NCBI GenBank assembly: GCA_963082875.1
Contig: OY720101.1
Span: forward strand, 2,852,001-2,916,000
From: Corella eumyota
Taxonomy: Eukaryota; Chordata; Ascidiacea; Phlebobranchia; Corellidae
Direction of reading: 5' to 3'
Length of the DNA stretch: 64,000 nt
Position 1 is the first letter of the stretch. Each line of letters opens with the position of its first letter. This document shows, piece after piece, positions 34,402 through 48,192 of this stretch. The notes under the pieces are model-generated. The model had not been told where the DNA came from. It searched no databases and worked only from the letters and a program-made list of their open reading frames with translations. The translations under genes and the position numbers were made by a program.

Positions 34402-37400
34402 TTAGGTGCTTGGTTTAGGATGCATCAAAATAAATGGCAACACAACTTTTTGTTCCCTATCAAAAATATGAAAGATTTAAGAATTTACTTTTATTTAAAT
34501 AATATTTTATTTATTTATGGTAATAAAAGAGGGTAATCATTTAGTTATTTAATTAAAAAAAACTAATACTGTAGTCAAATATATCAAAAATTTAATTTTT
34601 TTTTAGAAATTAATATCGAATGGGTAATAAAAAAAAAATATTTGTGAATATGTAGATAATTAACTTACCCTCCAAATGCTCCGAAACAGAAAATGCAATT
34701 CACTTTGTAGTTGACGACAATTCCAACTTCTTCTTCTGATGTCCCTGGTTTAGATCTAAAAATAAAAGGTAAAAATAAATACTGACGGTCTATAAAAAAC
34801 AGTTTATTTTTATTTTTGAAAACAAGTAAAAATTTACAGTTTTGTAATAAAATCTTAAATTTATTTATTTTTACTTGTATAAAATAGTTTCGTAATATTT
34901 TTTGTTTTGTTAAATAGAAAATTTTTTTAAATGACTATCTTACATTGTGCTTGAAGCTAGGTTGGTGTCTTCCTGTCTTAACTTTCCATCTAATGCAATT
35001 GCTCCCTTGTCCTTATTATCACTTAGCAGAGGACAAATCGAATAAACTTTGTTGAAGTTGGTACCAGCTGGGATCTGATCACTGTAAAAAAAATTATGTA
35101 AGAAATTTAACAATATGGCATGGTTTGTTTAAATATTTTTACTAGTTTAAAAACTGATTATTGTATGTAGACCCATAAAAACAAAATAAATAGTGGTCTT
35201 GCTAAAGAATTAAATTGTATTAAATGTTATTAATTGTTAAAATATTTTGTTAGTAGTTCAATATTAAGTTTTAATGAACTACTATAAATTATTTATAGTG
35301 GTTATGTGATTTCCATTGACCTATTCGCTAATTTGAAGTGAAATTTGGAATTTTATTTTTGTTAGTATTGTAATCCTAATCTATTTAGTATTATTAAGGA
35401 ATTAAGGGATTAAATTATCTTTAATGATCAATATATTTTAATCTGTAACATTTGTATATAATAATATAAGCACTTAAATTGATTAAAAATTATTTGTAAT
35501 GGTAAAAAAGTATATTAAACAATTTATTTTTAATAGTGGTTTTTCAATTTATCAACAAAAAGGAATTACCAAATTTCTTCTGTTGCCACGATACTTGAAT
35601 ATTGAGCATTCTTGAACAAGCAAACATTAGCGAATTGCTCAACTGTTAACTTGATTTTTTTCACATTTTTTCCAGATTTGTTTTCGATTTTGACAATCAC
35701 CTTAATATCTTCACCATGGTAATATAACTGTGAAGAAAAAGGTGTTAACTTTTTACATTTTACTTCTCTGTATAGCTTACATTTATTTGAGTATTTATAT
35801 AACAATTTAAAAACCTATGTTTTTTTTAAACCAATTATTATTTACAATTTGCATACATCTGTAAAAGTGATACAGTATAGATTACTTTAGTTTGTAAATA
35901 CATTTTAAACATATTTTAACAGGTTTTAATATTAATTAGATTATTTACCTCTTTGTTAAGAGAGACGTCAACAGACAAGGGTTTCTCCTTCTTGCATAGC
36001 TCTTCAATTTGTCGTGGTAGTGACCCTGCTTTATCTGGGGCATATTGAATTTTGCGAATTTTAAAAGTTGCTGAAGATCTAAAAACAAATTTGTAAATTG
36101 GTTTAAAAATTATTTAAATTATTTTTGGTCAAATTTTTAATATGTTTGTAACTAAAATTTAATGTTAAAATTTTTCTGTTTTACTAAGACCAAATAGATT
36201 AAAACAATATAAAATATTTTATTCAGTTAATTTAAAGATTTAAAAAATTAAAAATTACATAATATTCATAAATTATATTTATTGTTTTAGAAAACTAGCA
36301 GGATTAAAAGTAATAACATACTCTGGGTCGATTAGTGTGTTGTTGTTTCTTGTTGCAACAAAAGCAATAAGTTTGTAATCCACACCACAGGCTCGATTAA
36401 CATGATCTGATGATTCTGGATTCAATGAAACAGAACAGGGAGAGTTGCGAGGAACCTGTAATGAATCAAAGTTTGGGTATTGGCGAAAATGAGGTAAAAA
36501 CCTAATCAAACACTTGTTAGTCAAATTATAAATTGTTAATGGTAAGATTATGTAAAAGCAATCTTATTTATCTGGTTAGTTTTATAAAAATATAAATTTG
36601 GCATAAACAAATAAATAAATTTAAGGCTTAATTTTTGTTAAAAGTAATTAAAAACAAAAAAGGTATTAGGCTTTTGTACAATAATAAAGCCAACTTAAAT
36701 TTAATTACAAATTTGCCCACACTTTAACAAAATTTTTAAATTTTAAAATACAAAAGGAATTAACAAGATTCTTTAACTTACCTCCACTGTGAATGGGTAA
36801 GCATTTTCGCCAAGTTTTCTTAAAAGCTTATTTTGCATTTCTGTATTTTCTTTACTCTTAGAAGCATCATTCGGAGGGTAGACCTTTTTTAAACATTTTT
36901 TATTTTAAGTATTTTAGACCATTCTTTTAATATTACAAAAAAACACTAATTTATAAACACTTGAAATATTTTAATGGAGGCCAATGAAATTGTTCTTATA
37001 TTTTATAAATAAATACCTGAGTAACAATATCACAATATTGTTTGGTGTACTTTACCCCCATTGCCTCTAAATCTTCTCTTCCATATTGAAAAGCACACGT
37101 CAATTTGACATTCACTAAAATATTTTTATAAAGTTTTAATTTTTTTTAATTGCAACTTTATTTTAATAAAATATAACATGTTGGGTAAACTTACCCTTGC
37201 CATCTTTTAAAGCGGGATCAACCAATACAACGCCATCTAAAGAAATAAAATTTTATTTAAAGTATAAATTATACCATACAATAAACAAAATTTACAAACT
37301 CTAGGAGATTTATTCGTTTTTGCATACAATTATAATTGCCTTAAATATAATAATATTTACCTATTGGGTCGGTATGTGTTGTATGGTCTACGTAGTCACG

Positions 37401-37619
37401 TTTTGGTAAATACATGGTGACCTAAAAATAAAATTTTATTTGATTTTATGGTATATCATAAACTAAACTCTTAGCCCTAAAAGTACAATATATACCAAAA
37501 ATTTATTAATGTTTCCCTGTTTAGTTTTTTCTATCCATTTGCGCTCATAAAACATATTTTTCACGAAATTAAAATTAACTTACCATTTTATTCGGGGTGA
37601 CTTTCTTGTAAACAGACAT
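34402..37619 (-). CDS. arr: Arrestin, copy A (no C-terminal tail)
   Basis: Eleven exons give exactly 346 residues: 37584-37619, 37361-37421, 37195-37236, 37017-37114, 36782-36883, 36322-36455, 35949-36078, 35570-35727, 34944-35081, 34669-34755 and 34402-34456. Arrestin hallmarks run throughout: KRDYVDH, VVLVDP, TCAFQYGRED, PCSVSLNPE, ACGVDYKLIAF, FKIRKIQYAP (the phosphate-sensing Arg), LYYHGEDI, VKKIKLTVEQFANVCLF and ALDGKLRQEDTNLASS (the polar-core Asp). The last exon ends LPFILMHPKPST and stops there. Vertebrate arrestins continue 40-60 residues with clathrin and AP2 motifs and a lock-in Arg. Arrestins bind active phosphorylated GPCRs and stop G-protein signalling; Ciona arrestin is known from larval photoreceptors. 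The start codon fits the family length at the N terminus. An unseen alternative 3' exon could add a tail. Confidence 0.9.
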
Positions 37620-37837
37620 AGTTAACTTTTCCGCAAAAAAAATAATTAAAATTTGAAGTCGTCTAAAAATACGTTTATTTATTCAATAAAAAGGGTATTT
37701 GAACACTTTTTATCATAACAAGACGTCGCAACCTTATGATAAATGTTTATTTTAAATTCTCCTTTTTATAGGGATAGATTAATCTGTCATTATTTACGCT
37801 ACATTTATTAAGAAGATTGCAAAAAAGGATTACTATA

Positions 37838-38620
37838 CACACAATGTTGGATGTCAAACCCGAAGACAGATTGAACGAAGACTGAAGATCTTGAGTTCGA
37901 TTCCAAACCACCGCTGTTTCTTGCCAAAAACTGCGTCATAAAAAATTACGAAGTCAGGAGAATTTTATGATGTCATAGTACCTTCTGAAGTTAAAAAAAA
38001 TATTTGATGGCGTGTTATAGGTCATTGGTGACGTCACTTTTGATGACGTCATGTTCGTAAATTGTCGATACTATTTTTCTTATCTTTGCTGCTTTTACTT
38101 TTTACATTCTGTATACACAATCAGGTATAATATGACGTCACATAAATGAGGTTGTGACGTCACATCAATCATGTTATTACGTCTATCATTGAAACTGGTT
38201 TCATTTTTTAAAACATTTGCTTTTTTTACAAAATGTTTTTTTTTAAACGGTAGTGTGTAAAAATATAGATGATTTTGAGTTAAGTTTAACAAGTTATGCT
38301 GCCTGGTATTTTGTTCAATCTAAATACCGGTTAAAATAAATCATTTTGTTATGCAAAAACTCCATCATAATTCCACCACGTTTTTACTTGCACAGTAAAA
38401 TACACTGTGCAGCCTAAATACAAATTTCTTTCCTAAGGTGTTTAGGCTAGACACTAAATACTTGTATTATTACAAAAAAATGTATTTTGCTTTATTCTAA
38501 AGTTCATTTTGTAAGACCCAGTGTTTTGTAAATGTAATATTCAGCCTTTTTCAAAGCCCTGTTACTTTCGTTTTATATTTCGTCGATTTTAAATGGTTTA
38601 AAAATTGTAAGTTTTTCTTA
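37838..38620 (+). pseudogene. Orphaned ETS1/2 3' end
   Basis: The last 48 nt of ETS1/2 coding sequence and its 3' UTR recur here without any upstream ETS exon, fused to arrestin-A 5' flank DNA. It includes the CRE pairs, the hairpin at 38389-38411 and the poly(A) signal. One part of the UTR near 37996 has a deletion relative to copy A. It is a by-product of the duplication boundary and cannot encode a protein, but could serve as an ectopic enhancer or terminator. Confidence 0.85.
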
Positions 38621-39486
38621 TATGTGTAGGGTGCTTAGTATTGCGCCTTGTTTTAATGTAAGGGTTGTGTAGTTGATCTTACAATTGTGTCAAATACAAA
38701 AATACAAACCATAATTTTTAACTTGAATCAAGTAGGGCGATACATTTCTAATATGCGATATTTATTTACAATTTTCAAAATTTAATTTTTAACAAAATCA
38801 GAAAGTATTATTAGCAATTTATATTAAAAATATTTTTATATGGAGAATTTAAATCTATTCAGATATTAAGGCAATTACATAAAGTTTTATAAAGAAGAAT
38901 TTAAGAATTTGAAAATAATTATTAAAATAGATAGGTTGTTATTTTCGGTAAAAAACGTAGAATTTAAGATAAACGCATTAAAACTTATTATAGTTATTTT
39001 ATCCTTTCGTTTAACTTCAGACATTTTACCAAAAGGTTTAAAACAATAATACAATATTTCGTTAATATTCATTCACAGACATATTCTAATAAACACTGTT
39101 TCCTTTCTAAAATTGCGATTCGCATATAAACATCCCTTCATTAAAACTAACTTCAATATCTTTTAGATCTGTTCATATTACCAAAAGCCATTTGACCGAA
39201 AAAACATATTTCTGAAACCAAAATTTCCAAAACAACACTTTTTTAATAAGATATCGGTCTTAATTATATCAAAACTTAAAGGACGTTTTCCAGTGAAGGG
39301 GTTAGGGTAGAAAAGAATAAATAAAAATTGTTTTAAAAACTCGCGTTTTCAGGCACATGTTTTTCAATAAAATGGCTTTCAGAAATATGTCAGCATCTCA
39401 ATGAGAGATCTAGGACGACAATATCTAGGACGACAACGACAATTGTTTCTGTTATATAGAGTGTATATGTTTTAAACATTGCTGTC

Positions 39487-42400
39487 TTACTTATGCTCCT
39501 TGCGTTTGTTTTTGGCCAACGCTGCATCATTTGCAAACGTGGTAACTCCCACTCCTTTGTTTGCAAATCTTTCGGCTAATTCTTTCGGTGATAACGCCTT
39601 CGCTTTCTCCGCATTCCAATCCCCTGGCCGAAAGCCTGCCGCTCCGTAATGAAATTTCCCTTCCGCCACACCAGGGGTACCACACAACGGGCGAACATTT
39701 GAACATTCCCCCAAACTTTCCCCCGATATCGATTGGACATTCATACCCGCCACCGATTCTATTTTAAATCCATCAGCCAGACCTTTAACCACTCCTTCTG
39801 GTGATCCAATTTTAGATCCTGGAACGGGTTCGTTTACTGCGGTTACTCGAAATTCACCGGGCGATCCCCATATTGATGGTGGTTTTGGCCATTCCGCCAA
39901 ACTCGTCGTCGGTCTCTCTAATAACCCAACCTTTGATTCCTCTAACGAACCCGCAGCCTGCACCTCTGGCGAACTATCTTTTGACTCTTCTGCTGTTTCA
40001 CCTTTTGACCCCCCTGTCGAACTGCGTTTTAACTCCTTGACCGAACCACCTTCTTGCCCCCCTGCTGAACCACTTTCCGAATTCCCTGCCAAATTACCGT
40101 TGAAGCCCCTTGTCGATTCACCCGTTGATCCTTCTTCTGAACCACGTTTTGAACATTCCTCCGAACCACCATTTAACTCTTTTGTCGAATCTTTCTTTGT
40201 TCGGCTTGTTAATTTCTTCCACAAGCCAACTTTAGCCCCCGTAGTTGATTTTGTCTCCGATTCTTTCGCAAACCCCACTTCCAACTTTTCACTTGATTCT
40301 GCTTTCTGTTCAAAATATTTTTTTGTAGTTGTTGCCAAATTTTCTGATGTATTTGCGTTCACATCATTTGCCGAATCATTTACCGATTTCTTTTCCGGTC
40401 CGATCGGAAATGCTCCCGTAGATTCCAACACCAAGTCATTTTGTTTTCCTGTTGGTTCTTCCACCGCTTTTTTAGTTGTTTCTTCTGGTTCCCCTGGCTC
40501 CACAGCTCCAGTTGCCGACGTGCTCAGTGATTCAGGAGGTTGAGTGGCGTCAAAATTCACTTCTTTTCTCATCACGGTCCTTCGAATTCTGTTCGTGAAG
40601 TTTTTCAGGACCGTTCCACGTCGAACCAGTTTAAAACAAGTCATCAAAAAAATGCTCAAGCCCTGAAAAATATAAAAATTAAAAATCCTATCTACATCTC
40701 AGAAACTTTTGACCGCCAGGGGGCACTAAGTTCCTAGTTAAATTTCACTTAAGTGCGCAGTAAAAATTTTCTATCGGAAAGAAAACAAAAGACCCATTAT
40801 ACAAAAATTGCCTTGGCTGGTTCTAAAAAATAAAAACAAAACACATGACGTGGTTTATCTATTTTCATTTTTTAAAGTCGTTTTTGTTGTTTTAAGATTC
40901 CTAAAAGTGAAAATAAAAGTGTTTAAATGATGTCAGAAAACAGCTGTCTCTATAGCTGCGTTGAACCAGGCTTGCTTAAAACGAAACATGTTTTTCAGAT
41001 AAATTGGATTAAGAAAAAGAAACAAAATGTTCTTTGAACTATTTAATAACATTAACCTGAGTAGGGCTTGTAATAGCAAAGGCCCAGCTGAAAACGGAAA
41101 CGAAAGTGACGTCATCGGGTAATAAAACCAAGAGTCCGAAAACCCAATTAAGGCCCATGCAAATCATCATTGTTATCCCGATCACAACGTTTTGTACGGC
41201 TGTGTCTTTTTTAGCTGGGATCTCATTCTAAAAAAATAGTAATTGCTCAAGCCAATTGATATTAATTGCCCCTTGTGTTAAAAATAAAAGATTTTATAGC
41301 AATTTGGTTTGTAATTCTTTTGGTAACAATTTTTAACCTCAAAGTAAAAAGTGTTGTTTAAAATGCTTAAAAAATATCTAAAATCCTACTTTGGGTTTTC
41401 GTAGCAACTCCATCATTATTGAAACGAACACGTAAATATTGAAAATCAATATAAGTCCAATAGGCACCAAAAATCCCAAATAAAGAGAGTTCCCTCTAAT
41501 CCAACACGAGTTATCAGCTAGGTAGGTGGAATGGTGGTTTGGTTCATACCCTAAAATTAGATTTTAAAACCATATTTTACAGTTTTTTAAAAACAGACTT
41601 CGTAAAAAAATTTTGCTGAATTTTTGTTAAAAACGCTTATAAAATTTTGTCAAAAATTACAGAATTTTTAATTTTTTTTTTTTAGTAATTGTATTTACTT
41701 TTATCACAAAATGGGCTTTTCTGCTCAGGAATATTATCGTAGTAGGCCAATCCCAGACTTGCAGTGATAGAGACAATTAGAAGTGGGGTGCCATAAGCAA
41801 AAATACAACATTTTCTAACGAAATGACGGCCCTCGTCTTGCAAAACCTTACAAAAAATATTATTAAGCTGTTAAAAACTATAAAACTAATTAAATAAAAA
41901 AGCATCACAACACATTTAAAGATTTTTTGACAAACTGCTTAAGTTAGTAAAAAAGATGTTTCTGCTGAAAAAATGATAACATTGCTAAAAGTTCTTATCG
42001 CTAGATGTAGAGCGCCTTACACCATTACTTGAATAATGTTAAAATAAACCTATTTAATTGGCATTTTACCAAAATCAGCGACCAGTAGATTTCGTAACCG
42101 TAAATGCCCATCCAGCACCAAGTTGAAAGATAAAAATAATGCAGCAAGATGGCCACAGCTGCGCATACTGTTTTATAAGTAGTTTGGGAAATCCCCGCAA
42201 CAAATACAATATTGGCAACTAACAGGTTAAAGCAAATGTGAAGTAGAATATTGGTCGCAGTTGTATTCAAAAATCGCCTGTTTATAAAAGTTGTTATAAT
42301 ATATTAACAAACTAGTAATTTACAAGCTAATTAAAAGACACGCTATTGAAATAACAGACAGAAGAAATTAGAAAAAATCTTAAATACCTGTAATAAATAT

Positions 42401-45400
42401 GAATTATCACAGTAAGTATCAGTCCAGCAATGGAAATGTAAATTGCAATCTTTGTAAACCAACTTAGAGCAACACTCACATTAATCAGTTCAGATCTCTG
42501 ATAAATATAAAGAAATTTAAAAGGTGGTAATTAAATGTCAATTTTTGTAATCTTGTCCCAAAAATATAAATGAAGCTTAAATTTCTTGTAAATACAGTTT
42601 TACATAATAGAATTGATAAATTACAGTTTTTATGCTTGTTTAGTAATTACTTACATAATGCTTGGTGTAAAAGTTGAATACATATTATGTTTAAATTAAT
42701 CTTTTTCTGAAATTAAAAATATTGTATTTACCACAAGAAGAGCAAAGTTAGTTAGATGATTGCAGTAACAAATCGGATTTTTGCTTGTTCTGTTTAAACA
42801 GCAACCCTCACCTGACCAATTCCCCATTGAAATGTTCCAAAAGGAACACTTTAATTCAGTTCTTTGCATCTAAGACATTTATAAAAAAAAGTTTTGTTTT
42901 TAGTTACATATAAATTTAACTTGCTTAGGTGTTACTAATTTCTAAATAAGATTAAAGTTCTATTATTATAAAAATTTTTCTAAGTTTTGTAGTTCTACCA
43001 GTTAGGAAATATAAACTCTTTTTATATATAAGCTTTAAAAAGTTTTGGTGTTTAGATTTTAAATATAAAAATCTTTTAAAATGTTTATACTTTTAGACTG
43101 TTGTTTGGTAGTGACGTTATTCCATGACTGAGATTAGAATTTCCATGATGTAGTTCTATTGGTTCAGTTAAATTTTCAAGAGGAGATTCATTACTGCCTA
43201 CTGTTACTGATATAACCTTTATAAAAATAAATTTGTTTAAAAATTTTGTCAATGTCAAGATTTTCTTAAATAAAAACAGAATGTTTTTAAAAATTATATT
43301 TTAATATTGCAATCTTAATTTTTTTTAATTAGGGTTTTAAAATATTGAATTAAATATATTTTAACTTACATTTTCGACATTAAAGTCAGAATCTGATTGA
43401 AAAAATTCAGTTGTTGGGTAAATAATAATACCGACCAAGACCATTTCGCTTTCAGTATCTCGCCTTTTTCTGCTTATTTCAGTTAGATTAGCTTTTGCTC
43501 TCTCTAACAAGGACGTTGGAATGACGATAGCATCAAACTCTGAATTGTTTAGGTTTTTTGTATATGTATATTCAACAGAAACGTTTCCAGCTTTTAAAAA
43601 ATAAATTTTAGTAAAAATATTGATGATTAATTGAAAATATTAATTTATTTTATGAATATTCAAGTTTTCATGTTTTTTTTAAACATTACAAAAAACACGA
43701 AAAACACGATAATTGTACATGTCGTAAAACTTTAATTAAGTTAAATAAAGAATTAAAAAAAGGTATTTATTTTAATTCAAATACTTCGCAGCTTAAAGAA
43801 AAGTGATTTTACTTCTAATTTGGATAAAGTTCCTTTATTTATTTTAGTTCAGAAGTTAAATTAGTTCTTACATCGATTGAAAATTTGTCTGCCACTAATT
43901 CAAAGTCGTTTTCTTCTTCTATTTGTAAATGACTTGTTGCTGTTGTTAGAGTATTAACCAAAACTGCATTGTTTGATTTTGTAGTTTCTTTTTCTGTGTC
44001 TGTTGATAATGTACTCAGTGAAGAAACAATGTTACTAATGTATATCATTGTGCCTTCATAAACCTAAGAATATAATAATAATTTGGTTTGGTAACCACAT
44101 CTTGAATACTATAAAATTTATGTTTTTTTACTACTGAATTTTATAATAAAAAGAATATTTTTTTATAGAGTTAAGCTTTGGTATACATAAGTAAATATTT
44201 AAGTAGTGTATTAAATTGATTTTAATCCAAGTTTTATTTTCTTAAATGCATGTTTTTATACTTATGTTGGATAGCTGACTTTGCAGTTTTATTATAGAAA
44301 AATATTTAATATTCTAAGGGCTTTTTTTGGGATATCATTAACATGGTGATAATTATTAAAATAAAAACTGTTAATGCAACAAAAATGAATTATGTTTTTA
44401 AATAAATTTGTCTAGTATTTTAACCGCTATGTCACATCATTGATTTTTATGATTATACTAAAACAACTTACATTTGTTAAATCAGAAACTATATCTTTTG
44501 TTATGTTTTTCAATACATCATCAACAATATATTGCTTTGTCGTACTGTTGATATTGTCTGGATTTGTTAGAAGAGCTGCTTCGACAGTCGAAATTAGGTC
44601 ATTATTACAATTTTCCTTAAAGTTAAGTGAAAATAATTATAGTAAAAACAGAGGTAAAATACTTTGTTAATTATGTATAGTTGTGCTAGAATAAGCTACC
44701 GTTTACATTAGAAATTTTAAAAGTAGATGTTTTTTGTTATTATATTTGTATTACTGCTTTTAAAAGCTTACCCTGTTTTCCTCTGAACTTCCATAGTTGC
44801 CCCAATTTTTAAGCTAATTGTAATATATTATATTATGGTTAAAGTTTTTTTGGATAGTTAAAAAGACAGGTAACATGTCAACTATATTTGGGTATTTAAT
44901 CTTCTAAACAAGATTTATTTATTTGTTAGATACTAATGCAACCTTCAGAAAGGGCAACTTCAACTTACCCAGTCGAGAAGTTGAATTTGTGAAAAGGGAA
45001 ATATACGTAAATGGTTTCTATCAAATGTTGCATATCTCCTTCCTTTGCAGAGTATAGATGCAATGCTTTCTTTATAAAAAATATTTTTGTATGTTATCGT
45101 AGGTCTTGTTTTTATAATATGTTGAATAAATTAAAAATGTTCAAGTTTATTTGCTTTGTTAATTTACTCATTATATTGTATGTAAAAATGTAACATTAGG
45201 AACAAGTGTTTTTTTTTTGACACAAAAAAACTAAAAAAAGGATGTTCATATAGCACTAAATTTTGTATTATAAACAGGTTATAGCAATATTAAATATAGT
45301 ATTTTACGCTAATTTTCACCTATTCCGTTCTCGGTCTTCTTTGAGTGCTGGATTTTATTTCTTTTTGTTTTGTTAAATGTGTACCCATTAATTGTAGATT

Positions 45401-47266
45401 TACCACAAGATTCTGTACAATTTTAATCATAATTAAAAAATATATTTATATTGTAGGCTAGCACTTTCTACCCAATATCTTTTTTAACTTAAAAAGTATT
45501 GAAACAATTTTTTAAATTTTTTTTAGAAAATTTAAATTTTTTTAAAAGGCTTTAAATATCTTATTTTAATTTAATATGATTTTTAATTTAATAAACTGAA
45601 AGTTGTTACCAAAGCATCTATAATCTGGAAGTTGAGATTAAATATAAATAGACTATAAGGTCTCATTAGAATACCATCAAATGCAATATTTAAAAACAAT
45701 ATTTTTTGGTTTAAATATTTTTAAAATTTCATTATGATGTTTGTTAACATAAATAATTTTTAAACTGACATTAGCTTTTAACATATTTAATATTTATTAA
45801 GATTTTATGTATACCCCGTGTTGCATTACAAGTACAATCTTCAAGTTGTTTTCTGCAGAAAACCTTGCTATGTTCGCACTGTACTCTAGTGGAGTTATTT
45901 GGGTAGTTAGTTTCTTAAAAAGGTAAAATAAAAATGTTTTAAATTTTAAGGTGCTGTAACCAAATTTTAAATATTTATAAAAAAAATAAAAGTTTTGGCT
46001 TATAATTTTTTTCTTTAACAAAATTCATTTTTAAACAAAAAAAAATTAAAAAACTTAAAAAGTAAAAAAAAAACTTTTGGTATATGGAGAAATTTATTTT
46101 TAATTAATTGAGTTTTAAATTTAATACAACAGATTTTTTAAAAGTAAGTAAGTGTTATATTATTCTGATAAAATTACCCGATTTGTTTATATACTGAAAT
46201 TGGTTTTCATCACACAAGTGGTCATCATTTTTTTTAAAAATAGGAACTTTAACAATAGGGAGCTCTAAAATAAAGAAAATTTAACTTTAAATTGTAATAT
46301 AAAAATACAATTTTTCTCTAACAAAACAATTATTGATTTTTTGTTATATTTTTATTTCTATATTTACATTATACCAAAAATGTTTATACCACATTCAGTT
46401 GGATAAAGATTGGGTAAACACATGCTATTCCACATTGTTTCTTAAAAAATAATGCAATTAATGTGATTATGGTAATTAGAATAACCAAATTTATTTTTTA
46501 ATTTAAATTTTGGTTTTAATAGCGGACTAGTTAGTTATATAACATACTGTCAAAATAAAAAATATTAAAACTTTTTTAAATCTTACCATTTATACACTCG
46601 CATTGCAATTTAAAGTCCAACTCTTCAACTGGCGCTTTTAAAAAAAAATTTTAAGCTTTGACATTATTAAACAATTTAAAAAGATTTTTTAAACAAATTT
46701 AAAATATCCATTTTAAAGATATTCTTACGTTAAAGTTTAAAAATAAATATATACTTTTTGTACTTGTGTTTTATAACTGATTTAAAGTTTAATATTAATC
46801 AAGTCGGCCTGACTTGTGTTTTTAAATGCGTTTTTATAACTGATTTAAAGTTTTTTATTACTTACGTTCATTCGGACTTTCAATGTAGAGTGTGTCATTT
46901 GTACAAATGCATTTCACATTTTTCCGTCCTCCATTTGGTTCATAGTTTGCCTGACATGCATTATTATCTCCTAACAGACCTTGTAAATAAATTCTTTCTT
47001 TAATGAGGTTTCAAGTTTTTATAAACCATAAATATGAATTTAACTATTAAACTAAAACCCAACAAGTAATATGAAATATTATTTTTTGTCATTTATAAAA
47101 ACAAATTTATATATTTAGTTAATCTTAATTTTAAAAACTAACAACATTTTAAAAAGTTAAAAAAAAATTAATAAAAATTTTATTTTATAGAACATAATTT
47201 GTTGTAAAACCTTTACCAACCTGATATTTGCAGCAAACTAATTGCCAAAATAAAAAAATATTTCAT
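39487..47266 (-). CDS. Adhesion GPCR, copy B (GAIN/GPS + 7TM)
   Basis: The exon order is the same as in copy A. The signal peptide starts at 47266. The first ectodomain exon (46866-46970) reads NACQANYEPNGGRKNVKC, against NYACQANYEPDDMEKNVK in copy A. The next divergent exons are near 46586-46637, 46390-46443, 46177-46265 and 45806-45909. The hormone-receptor-like exon is at about 45316-45414 and GAIN exons run from about 45066 to 43110. The furin-type site is RKRR. The GPS exon keeps CNHLTNFALL, and 7TM exons lie at about 42385-41055. The tail exon is 39487-40662. All splice sites I checked are intact. TM exons and their introns are almost identical to copy A, whereas the ectodomain differs at many residues, including a complete replacement of one exon. 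It reads as a functional paralogue (or allele) with altered extracellular specificity. Confidence 0.87.
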
Positions 47267-48192
47267 TTTTAAATTATATTTCTTACTAAACCAAATAATA
47301 AATCATATCTTCTGAAATTTTTACTTAAAAATATATCTTTTAGTAAACTTGTTCTTGCTTTTATTTTATTAAAGTAAATTAAAAAACCTTAAATTTGTTT
47401 GTTAATAAAAATGTTGTTACTGTCTAAATATAAGAGTAATACAACTCTCTAGCTGTATTCTTATGTTTTTAAGGTTTTATAAAAACTTTCTTTTTAAAAT
47501 TACCATCTGGACAAAATGACATAACTTTTTCATTTATCTTGGTTTTACCTTCTACTTTCTTTTTAAAAAAGCAAAGCCATATAGTTTAAGTAAGTTCCTT
47601 ATTTTATAATGTTTATTTTTTTTCCATTTAATAATTTCTTTAAAAACATGATTTGTTTCTTTTGGGTTTATAGGACGTACAAAAACTCTTTTTTTGTGAT
47701 AGTATTAGCCCTTATTATTTGGATAAACATTACTGTAAAAATTTTTATTTTTGAAACCTTTTTAATTGATTTAAATACGTAATAAATAATAAAATGTGAC
47801 AAAAATTTTAGAAATAAAAAGTGTTATTTTTTTACTAGATTTTTTTGTGGTAGCACAATCATGAGATTTTAAATTTTATAATTTTTACTATGTAAATATT
47901 AATTTGTAGTCAAAATTGCATTTCTATATAACAACTTTGAAAAAACAATAAGTTTGTGTTTTCATTATAATTAGCTAACATGTCTACAAAATAAATAATT
48001 CCTTTTTAAATATATTTGATCAAAATACAATAAAAAATAAAATGTGTTGCTTTAAATATGTTACTTTAAAAATAAAATTATAGAAATACAATTAAAATTA
48101 AATATCTTTAATAAATTGAATAATTTGTTAAATCTCAAATTAAAGTAAAATTCAAAGATTTTTATCACATTAACATTTGTCTTATTTTTAAA

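Larger units (their letters stand above)
16842..37837. repeat. Segmental tandem duplication, copy A
   Basis: About 21.0 kb is repeated directly at 37838-57532. The left edge falls in the last ETS1/2 coding exon (sequence from ACACAATGTTGG onward) and the right edge is the ...AAAAAAGGATTACTA just before 37836. The junction shares 2 bp (TA), compatible with microhomology-mediated joining. Identity is uneven: about 99.5% by eye across the 7TM part of the GPCR, a few percent divergence elsewhere, with indels. Copy A is about 1.3 kb longer, mainly because of an extra EGF1-type fragment. Two haplotypes placed in tandem by an assembler is the main alternative. Confidence 0.85.
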
